This document shows positions 7,312-13,493 of a stretch of DNA of 14,962 nucleotides, in pieces. The position numbers and the translations under genes were made by a program. Under the pieces are notes generated by a model. It had not been told where the DNA came from and did no database searches. It was given only the letters and a program-made list of their open reading frames with translations. Every line of letters starts with the position of its first letter. Position 1 is the first letter of the stretch. The stretch is from Balneolaceae bacterium. GTDB lineage: Bacteria; Bacteroidota; Rhodothermia; Balneolales; Balneolaceae. The stretch covers positions 1 through 14,962 of the forward strand of contig SLGA01000241.1 in NCBI GenBank assembly GCA_007123985.1, written 5' to 3'.

Positions 7312-8181
7312 TTAATTTTCAACCTCATTGAGCTGCTTCATTAACTTGCTCAATCCATCATTCCAAACTAACGGTTTTATGCCCGCCTTTTCCATTTTTT
7401 TATTGCAGAGCAATGAATAAGCCGGCCGCTTTGCCTTAGTTGGATATTCATCCGACGAAATTCGTTTTACAATTGTCCCGGTTCCCTTTTCAAGGAAAAC
7501 CTGCTCAGCAAAATCGGCCCACGTTAGCTCCCCGATACTACTGATGTGATAAATTCCCCTCAGATTTTTTCTGATCAAAGCGTCTGTTTTTTCTGCAACA
7601 TCGCCTGCGAATGACGGGCTTCCAAACTGATCGTTTACAACCGATACTTCTTCGCGCTCACTTGCCAAACGAAGCATCGTCTTCACAAAATTAGAACCAA
7701 ACCTGCCACAGAGCCACGATATGCGGATCAGCAAAAATTCTGCCCCTGAACCCATCAACGCAATTTCACCGCTCTGTTTACTTTTACCATAAACATTGGC
7801 CGGATTGCATTCTATATCTTCAGTATAACCATGGGGATAGATTTCCCTGTCAGACAGATTCCCCGCAAAAACATAATCTGTACTGTAATGCACTATTTTT
7901 GCACCTGATTTTTCACAGGCTTCAGCAAGGTATTTTACACCGTCGGCATTCACGGAAAATGCTTTCTCCCGCTCTGATTCTGCCTGATCTACTTTGGTGT
8001 AAGCGGCGCAGTTGATCACTACATCGGGTGCTTCATGATTGATTACCTTATTTACCCAATTTTCATTAGTAATATCCAAATCAGACGATGTAAGTGCTGA
8101 AGCTGTATATCCTTTTGCCCGGGCATAGTGCACCCACTCACGACCAAGCTGCCCTCCGGCTCCTGTAATTAAATATTTCAT
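7312..8181 (-). CDS. rfbD: dTDP-4-dehydrorhamnose reductase
   Basis: Last step of dTDP-L-rhamnose synthesis: NAD(P)H-dependent reduction of dTDP-4-keto-L-rhamnose. The 289 residues match the family. Motifs: nucleotide-binding GAGGQLG (7-13), NCAAYTKVDQAE (57-68), STDYVFAG (100-107), the catalytic YxxxK pair Tyr131/Lys135 in NVYGKSK, DQFGSPS (184-190) and RPAYSLL (252-258). First of the rfbD-rfbC-rfbB set. It starts at ATG 8181, 61 bp after the DUF4835 stop. The leader contains two copies of a 10-bp direct repeat and A/T runs but no clear Shine-Dalgarno sequence. A glucose-1-phosphate thymidylyltransferase gene (rfbA), needed for the first step, is absent from this cluster and must lie elsewhere. 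Confidence 0.95.
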   Translation of the reverse strand: MKYLITGAGGQLGREWVHYARAKGYTASALTSSDLDITNENWVNKVINHEAPDVVINCAAYTKVDQAESEREKAFSVNADGVKYLAEACEKSGAKIVHYSTDYVFAGNLSDREIYPHGYTEDIECNPANVYGKSKQSGEIALMGSGAEFLLIRISWLCGRFGSNFVKTMLRLASEREEVSVVNDQFGSPSFAGDVAEKTDALIRKNLRGIYHISSIGELTWADFAEQVFLEKGTGTIVKRISSDEYPTKAKRPAYSLLCNKKMEKAGIKPLVWNDGLSKLMKQLNEVEN

Positions 8182-8197
8182 GAAAAATTTCTTTTTT

Positions 8198-8236
8198 TCA
8201 GGTAAGCTGTAAGGATAAGAAAAAAATCAGGTAAGC
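8198..8236. repeat. Pair of 10-bp direct repeats before rfbD
   Basis: TCAGGTAAGC occurs at 8198-8207 and again at 8227-8236, a 29-bp period, in the 61-bp gap between the DUF4835 stop and the rfbD start. Each copy is flanked by an A or T run on one side. It may be a short duplication or paired binding sites for a regulator of the rhamnose genes; nothing decides between these. Confidence 0.5.
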
Positions 8237-8242
8237 GGATAC

Positions 8243-9163
8243 TCAGTTCTGGAGCCTTTCATACTCTGAAGAATGGGCAGGATCAACATCACGCAAAAGG
8301 TTGTACGCGTTCAGGCGTGTTTCTACATCAGCATCGCGGAATAGAGCTACTATTTCGGTGTATTTTGAGCTGAAGAAGATATCGAACAGATAATTATTGG
8401 TTGTTACCCGCTTGTTTTCGCGAATGGCCTCCAGGGCTGCCATGATCTGGTTTCGGGCAATTTCGGGGTCTATGGTGAACTGATCAAGCCCAAGCCTGTG
8501 GTATCTGTACACTGCCCTGCGAAGCTCTTCGTAGGCGGGATTCATCAAATCAGTAATTAGCCCAAAGCGGTTTCGTTGTGCACCAATTGATCGCCCCCAT
8601 CCCTGAACCCCTGAGTTCTGGCCAAGTTCAAATACAGATTGTGCATTACTGAAATATTGAGAGCCGCCAAGTTCAGAAAAACTGTCGTAATCGAAACCAA
8701 GCATGATGTAGGCGTAAAAATCGAGAAAACTGGTCATATCATCGAACTGCATGTCATCATGAATCAGGTTTTTATTTCTGGGGTAATTAAATCGCCAGTT
8801 ATTATCACTTAGTACAAGTTTCAGCGACTGCTGATTGGTGTTGTAGATAGGCCGCCGCATCGTAATTACAACTTCAGCCGTAAAATTAAAGTTACTGTCA
8901 ACTCCCGTCAGTACTACCTGCATATTGCATCCAATGCGCTCAAAATCCTGATAGCGATCGTTTGTCCACCGATAGCCATTCAAATAGTTCTCAATTTCGC
9001 CGGGTAGTTCAGAAATATACTCATAGGTTGAGCCGCTTATCTGCCGATCGTTAACGGTAACCGAGCAATGAAACTCCTGAGCAGTAATTTTTCCCGAGAG
9101 TACCATCATTATTACCAAAAAAGAGAAAAATTTAATGCTCTTAAGTTGATGTTTTGTTCTCAT
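8243..9163 (-). CDS. DUF4835 (PorD-like) exported protein
   Basis: Secreted or envelope protein of 306 residues in family DUF4835, which is widespread in Bacteroidota and, to my recollection, sometimes annotated as the type IX secretion protein PorD; its biochemical role is not established. A signal peptide is clear: basic start, hydrophobic core at about 11-24, likely cleavage after ITA at residue 28. The mature part opens QEFHCSV and carries family features: ERIGC around residue 78, RRPIYNTNQQS at about 103, FLDFYAYIMLGFDYDSF at about 146-162, GGSQYFSNAQ, GWGR and the RYHRLGLDQF segment near 225. The two cysteines at 33 and 79 may pair. It is divergent from the PorV-like gene with only 41 bp between start codons, and precedes rfbD on the same strand, so it could share a transcript with the rhamnose genes. 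Confidence 0.88.
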   Translation of the reverse strand: MRTKHQLKSIKFFSFLVIMMVLSGKITAQEFHCSVTVNDRQISGSTYEYISELPGEIENYLNGYRWTNDRYQDFERIGCNMQVVLTGVDSNFNFTAEVVITMRRPIYNTNQQSLKLVLSDNNWRFNYPRNKNLIHDDMQFDDMTSFLDFYAYIMLGFDYDSFSELGGSQYFSNAQSVFELGQNSGVQGWGRSIGAQRNRFGLITDLMNPAYEELRRAVYRYHRLGLDQFTIDPEIARNQIMAALEAIRENKRVTTNNYLFDIFFSSKYTEIVALFRDADVETRLNAYNLLRDVDPAHSSEYERLQN

Positions 9164-9204
9164 CTTCTGATACTATCCGTATGATTTTATTCTGAAGTTA
9201 CTCT
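9164..9204. promoter_or_regulatory. 41-bp divergent intergenic region
   Basis: The only non-coding DNA between the start codons of the DUF4835 gene (minus) and the PorV-like gene (plus). Two complete promoters with leaders do not fit without overlapping each other or extending into the coding regions. No Shine-Dalgarno sequence is visible for either gene. A TATGATTTT stretch near the middle could serve as a -10 for the plus strand. The crowding suggests shared control, which is an inference. Confidence 0.4.
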
Positions 9205-10029
9205 ATGATAAAAAGGATACAGTTTAAAAACTTTACATATTTAATGCCGCTGATCTGCCTGTTTTTTCTAAGTTCTTCGGCCTTGGCACAAAACAGTATG
9301 GGTGCCAAATCGATTGCAATGGGCCAAACAGGTGTTGCGTTACCGGCCACAAACTGGTCGGCTTTCAGCAATGTTGCCATGATGCCAACGGATCAGAACA
9401 GGGTTTCATTTTATGGTTTCCGTTACATCGGCATAGCTGAAATAACCGATATGGCAGCTACCATCAATTATCAGACAAATTGGGGTACATTTGGTGCCGG
9501 TGTACACCGATACGGTTTTAATCTGTTCAACGAAAACAGATTCCTGCTTGGCTATAAAAACAGCCTCGGCAACTTTCATTACGGGGCCTCTGTTTCGTAC
9601 ACGCATATTTACCAGGGTGGTATTTACGGCTCGGCTGGTGCAGTTGGTTTTGATCTTGGGCTTGCCACTCAGATTATTGACGGGCTTTGGTTTGGCGCAC
9701 GTGCCACCAATATCAATCAGCCATCCTACGGGGATACCGATGAGAACCTGCCGCGAGAGCTTGCTGCCGGGTTAAGTTATCAACTGACCGGCGATGCACT
9801 TGTGACCGCTGAAATTGTGAAGGATGTGATGTTTCCAATTTCGTTTCGGGCAGGGCTTGAGTTTGAAATTATAACCTCTCTTTTTGCACGTGCCGGCATC
9901 ACTACTGAACCGGAAACATACTCATTTGGTTTTGGTTACCTGGCCGATAAATGGGAAGTAAACTTTGGCCTTCAGCAGCACAATCCGCTTGGATTAAGCC
10001 CGGCCCTTGATATCGCAATCCATTTTTAA
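9205..10029 (+). CDS. PorV/PorQ-like outer-membrane beta-barrel protein
   Basis: The 274-residue product has a signal peptide (hydrophobic core about 12-26, cleavage probably after SALA at 28) and then many short amphipathic beta strands, ending in phenylalanine (DIAIHF) as outer-membrane barrels do. The segment GAKSIAMGQTGVALPATNW at 33-51 is typical of the PorV/PorQ/UPF0164 group, FadL-like barrels some of which serve as type IX secretion shuttle proteins. Which member it is cannot be told; it is shorter than classical PorV (around 390 residues) and nearer PorQ-type proteins. The start ATG at 9205 is used; Met14 would leave a shorter signal peptide. The next gene begins one base after its stop, so the two are surely co-translated. 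Divergent from the DUF4835 gene. Confidence 0.78.
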   Translation: MIKRIQFKNFTYLMPLICLFFLSSSALAQNSMGAKSIAMGQTGVALPATNWSAFSNVAMMPTDQNRVSFYGFRYIGIAEITDMAATINYQTNWGTFGAGVHRYGFNLFNENRFLLGYKNSLGNFHYGASVSYTHIYQGGIYGSAGAVGFDLGLATQIIDGLWFGARATNINQPSYGDTDENLPRELAAGLSYQLTGDALVTAEIVKDVMFPISFRAGLEFEIITSLFARAGITTEPETYSFGFGYLADKWEVNFGLQQHNPLGLSPALDIAIHF

Positions 10030-10030
10030 A

Positions 10031-12145
10031 ATGAGGAGATTTTTTTTCAGAACATATCAATACTCTTCTTTTAAAAAATCTGCTGCGCTCACAGTTTTAA
10101 TTCCTGTAATTCTTCTTTCAATGGTTCTGCTTCCACAAACAGGTTTTGCCCAGGAACAGGATACTACTCGCGTACAGGTAGAGCGTGATCTTGAACGAGC
10201 CATCGAAGATATCGATCCTGAAGAATCAGATCTTGATCTTGAAGAACTGATCGAATTTCTCGAAAATCTTGCCAACAATCCTATGAATATAAACCGTGCA
10301 TCGGTAGATGATCTGATGCAGATACCGGGATTGAATTTCCGCCTGGCACAAAATATTGTTCGGTACCGAACCGAGCAGGCTCCGTTTACAGCTATCGAAG
10401 ATTTGGGGAATGTAAGCGGAATAGGGCCGGCAACGCTTGGAAGGATCCGTCCTTACGTTTCGGTAGGCACAGGCCTTGAACTTGGGCGTGATCTCTATCT
10501 CAACCCCCGTTTCTGGACCAATAACAGCCGCTTTGAAGCCTTTACCCGATACCAGCAGGTGCTTCAGGAACAGGAAGGTTATACCCGTCCCGATACGCTC
10601 GGTGGTTATGTTGGCAGCCCAATCAAATACTACCAGCGATTTCGATATACAAGCAATCATCTATCACTAAATCTTACCCAGGACAAAGATCCGGGCGAGC
10701 CACTAACCGGTCCCACCGATTTCGATTTTACATCCTGGCACCTCGAAGTGAGGGATATTAGCAAACTTCAAAACCTTGTGGTTGGTGATTTTAGCATTGC
10801 CTTTGGGCAGGGTTTGCTGCTTTGGAGTGGTGGTGCTTTTGGTAAAGGACGGGATGTAATTCGAGGCCCGTCGAAAAACGAGCGTGGTGTACGCCCATTC
10901 ACATCAGCTCAGGAAGCCATCGGCTTTCGGGGTGTGGCAGCAACGGTAGGTAATCGCCTCCAGTTTACCGGTTTCTACTCAGACAGGCAGCGAACAGCCA
11001 CTGTTATCGATGAAAACACCGTAAATTTCCCTACTCAATCGGGTTTACACCGTACACTCAACGAGCGCAATCGAAGAAATAACCTGGGTCAAACCACGGT
11101 TGGTGGCCGCATTCGTGCGCAAATTCCGTATGGATTTTTAGGGGTATCTGCATTTCACAATCATTTTGATAAAACCGTTGCCAGGGGTTCCCAGCCCTAT
11201 CAGCAGTTCAACTTTTCAGGGCAAAATCTTGCAGGCTATGCCGCAGATTACCGGTTGCTTCTGGGTGATGCCATACTGTTTGGAGAATTTGCCTACACAG
11301 ATAACGGCGGTTACGGTTTTCTGAGCGGAATGGAGTACAGTCTCGGCAGGCTGACCGATCTGCTTTTCGTTTACCGGCAGTATGATAAAGCCCTTCAATC
11401 TATTTTTGGAGCAGGTTTTGGTGAGCAGTCGGGCCGGCCAAGGAATGAACAGGGTTTTTATGTTGGAATACGCCATGCACTAACAGATCAGATACGGATC
11501 AGCGGTTATTTCGACCAGTTCAAATTCCCCGCTCCGCGATTTCAAACCACACAGCCAACTTCCGGATACGACTGGCTGGCATCTGTTGAATATCAGCCAT
11601 TTCGCGAGTTGAGCATGTATCTGCTTGCACGCTATAAAGTTCGTGACCAGGAGTACACCGGTACAGATGCGCTTGGCCGTTCTATTCGTCTTCTTGATGA
11701 TAATTCACGAACCAATTTACGATTTCAGGCCGATTACCAGGTTCATCCCAGAGTTCGCCTCAGAACCCGGTTCGATATGGTCCGTGCCCAGGCCGCTGTA
11801 AGTGATGCAAGCTGGGGATACCTCGTTTTTCAGGATATTCGCTTCTACCCCACCCCCCGCCTTCAGATCGATGCACGCATCACCATGTTTGATACCGATG
11901 ATTTCGATTCCAGGGTTTTTCAGTTCGAGAACGACCTGCTTTATGTGCTATCCAACACCATGCTGTTCGACCAGGGGCAGCGTATGTATTTTGTAATTCG
12001 ATACGAAGCTACCCAATGGCTCGACTTCTGGTTCAAAGCCGCCACAACTGTATATGAAAACCGAAATGTAATCGGCAGCGGCCTGGCTCAAATTGATGGA
12101 AATCGCCGGAGTGATATTGGTGTACAGGCACGGGTGAGGTTTTAA
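10031..12145 (+). CDS. ComEA-type helix-hairpin-helix domain fused to an outer-membrane beta-barrel
   Basis: A 704-residue exported protein. Signal peptide: basic and aromatic start, hydrophobic core about 17-36, cleavage probably after GFA at 40. An acidic, helical linker (about 47-81) is followed by two helix-hairpin-helix units: PMNINRASVDDLMQIPG (84-100) and IEDLGNVSGIGPATLGRIRPYV (122-143), the arrangement found in the DNA-binding protein ComEA. Residues from about 150 to the end are a long run of amphipathic beta strands with aromatic girdles ending RVRF, an outer-membrane barrel. DNA binding is known for the HhH family; uptake of DNA across the outer membrane is my inference. The ATG at 10031, one base after the upstream stop, is chosen over an in-frame TTG at 10007 because it gives a normal signal peptide. 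Its stop overlaps the stop of the opposite-strand propeller gene. Confidence 0.85.
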   Translation: MRRFFFRTYQYSSFKKSAALTVLIPVILLSMVLLPQTGFAQEQDTTRVQVERDLERAIEDIDPEESDLDLEELIEFLENLANNPMNINRASVDDLMQIPGLNFRLAQNIVRYRTEQAPFTAIEDLGNVSGIGPATLGRIRPYVSVGTGLELGRDLYLNPRFWTNNSRFEAFTRYQQVLQEQEGYTRPDTLGGYVGSPIKYYQRFRYTSNHLSLNLTQDKDPGEPLTGPTDFDFTSWHLEVRDISKLQNLVVGDFSIAFGQGLLLWSGGAFGKGRDVIRGPSKNERGVRPFTSAQEAIGFRGVAATVGNRLQFTGFYSDRQRTATVIDENTVNFPTQSGLHRTLNERNRRNNLGQTTVGGRIRAQIPYGFLGVSAFHNHFDKTVARGSQPYQQFNFSGQNLAGYAADYRLLLGDAILFGEFAYTDNGGYGFLSGMEYSLGRLTDLLFVYRQYDKALQSIFGAGFGEQSGRPRNEQGFYVGIRHALTDQIRISGYFDQFKFPAPRFQTTQPTSGYDWLASVEYQPFRELSMYLLARYKVRDQEYTGTDALGRSIRLLDDNSRTNLRFQADYQVHPRVRLRTRFDMVRAQAAVSDASWGYLVFQDIRFYPTPRLQIDARITMFDTDDFDSRVFQFENDLLYVLSNTMLFDQGQRMYFVIRYEATQWLDFWFKAATTVYENRNVIGSGLAQIDGNRRSDIGVQARVRF

Positions 12146-13176
12146 TTCAGGGCATAGGTATTTAGATTGTATCCATTACTTTCAGTTCGTTCTATGAAAA
12201 GAAGCTCTCCATTTTCATTTACATGCAGTAGCTCTTTGGTTCCGATTGAAATAGGGTACACACTCAACTTATTTCCATCCGAATCAAAAATTTCCAAAAA
12301 ATTGCCACGCGAATCTTCAGGGTTTAGGTCCATAAACTCAATGAAGTAACTATCCTGTGCAGGCCTTGAACTTGCTATTAGCGCCGGCAATGCTGTATAA
12401 AGTGGCGCAGGAATGGTATAAGAATTTGGATCAGGCTTTTCGTAAACCGATGAACTCCCCTCATGAATCGTTAGGAGACTACCTTTTAAATCAAAAAAAT
12501 ATGTGCTTAGCTCCAAAGGGTGAGTAACGATAATTTTATCCTCAAACAAATTGATATGTTGCAGAGCCCCCGAAATTGGTATACCCAACTCTTTAACGAT
12601 ATCACTCGTCTCCATAAATTGATTGACAATCATTCCATTTTCAGGGTTGATGACAGAAATATGAAATGGTAACTCATCATGTGTGAAGGCACTAAACGTG
12701 AAAAGAAGCCCATCAGCATAAACCATATCGTGCATCCGAAATGCATCATTCATTTGAAAGCTTCTGGTATAATTCCCTGAATCATCAAAAATGGATAATC
12801 TCCACATTGGCCCATCATACGCGAAAATTCTGCCTTCTTCGTCTGATGTAATAGAAGTTATGCTTGTAAATTCACCCGGGCCTCGTCCGGGCCCGCCTAT
12901 CTCACGAATCAATGTACCGGAATCATTAAATTGGTAGATTTTATTTGCAGAGCCGTCCATAATCAGAAAACCATAAATATGCTCTCTAAACCGAATTGTG
13001 GACCCAAGTGCATCAACCTCTAAACTAATTTCATTAACCAGATTGGCTATTTCATCGAATGGCAGCGTTTCAAAACGATCATTAACCGTGGCTGAACATG
13101 CTGAAAGAATGAATACTGAATCCAACACAATGTGAAGGATATCAACCTTACGTGTTTTAGATTTCTCAAGTCTCAT
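12142..13176 (-). CDS. 6-bladed beta-propeller lipoprotein
   Basis: A 344-residue predicted lipoprotein with the lipobox LSAC and lipidated Cys27. The body has repeated blades of the form (hydrophobic)-(x)-F-(D/N)-x-x-G-(x), for example KIYQFNDSGTLIREIG at 79-94, LSIFDDSGNYTRSF near 126-139 and FLEIFDSDGNKLSVY near 302-316, and the signature GGPGRGPGEF at 94-103. This is characteristic of the NHL/6-bladed-propeller lipoproteins that are abundant in Bacteroidota and Balneolota. Their ligands are mostly unknown. Asp19 interrupts the hydrophobic core of the signal peptide, which is unusual but leaves the lipobox intact; no alternative downstream Met exists. It converges on the HhH-barrel gene with a shared TTAA at the stops. 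An 8-bp tandem repeat lies directly before the ATG. Confidence 0.83.
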   Translation of the reverse strand: MRLEKSKTRKVDILHIVLDSVFILSACSATVNDRFETLPFDEIANLVNEISLEVDALGSTIRFREHIYGFLIMDGSANKIYQFNDSGTLIREIGGPGRGPGEFTSITSITSDEEGRIFAYDGPMWRLSIFDDSGNYTRSFQMNDAFRMHDMVYADGLLFTFSAFTHDELPFHISVINPENGMIVNQFMETSDIVKELGIPISGALQHINLFEDKIIVTHPLELSTYFFDLKGSLLTIHEGSSSVYEKPDPNSYTIPAPLYTALPALIASSRPAQDSYFIEFMDLNPEDSRGNFLEIFDSDGNKLSVYPISIGTKELLHVNENGELLFIERTESNGYNLNTYALN

Positions 13177-13200
13177 GATGATTTGATGATTTGATGATTA
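13177..13200. repeat. Three tandem 8-bp units abutting the propeller gene start
   Basis: On the plus strand GATGATTT, GATGATTT and GATGATTA follow each other without a gap, so on the coding strand two AAATCATC units and one TAATCATC run directly into the ATG at 13176. They occupy the place where a ribosome-binding site would be. Copy-number change by slippage would alter spacing between promoter and start. Confidence 0.75.
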
Positions 13201-13201
13201 A

Positions 13202-13213
13202 GTTGAGATCAAC
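13202..13213. promoter_or_regulatory. Small inverted repeat upstream of the propeller gene
   Basis: GTTGA-GA-TCAAC, with 5-bp perfect arms and a 2-bp centre, next to a run of nine A residues. It lies about 25 bp ahead of the minus-strand ATG and could be an operator. The two-base loop argues against an RNA hairpin. Supported only by its symmetry. Confidence 0.25.
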
Positions 13214-13493
13214 CTAAAAAAAAACTGCAATATTTATAATAAAATCTATTTTTTATCCCTAAAGCATTGCCATGTAATAAGAAAATGATATAAATACCGG
13301 CTTGCTTATCATGTTCGTTCAATCAGAATTACTTTCGATATCTTTTTAACCAAAAAAAACATATTTTATTAGACAATTTGATTCTTTAAGCTAAATAAAT
13401 AACTAAAAAGCGCTTCCAGTAAAAAATTTATTGCATAAAGATCATTTTATAGCATTATTTATACAGTTATTTCAACTCTAAATATTGCTCTCG

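Larger units (their letters stand above)
13177..13493. other. AT-rich divergent intergenic region
   Basis: 317 bp between the start codons of the propeller lipoprotein gene and gltB, with a strongly AT-rich composition. It holds the 8-bp tandem repeat (13177-13200), a small dyad (13202-13213) and an 8-bp palindrome AAGCGCTT at 13408-13415. The stretch from about 13430 to 13470 has TTGCAT and TATACA boxes, but at 23 bp apart they do not form a standard promoter. No open frame with a recognisable start and protein-like composition was seen, and no tRNA- or terminator-like fold. Confidence 0.6.

Noticed and set aside
13285..13312. ATGATA ... TATCAT inverted repeat in the gltB upstream gap
   Set aside because: The 6-bp AT-rich arms are separated by 16 bases in AT-rich DNA, which is expected by chance.
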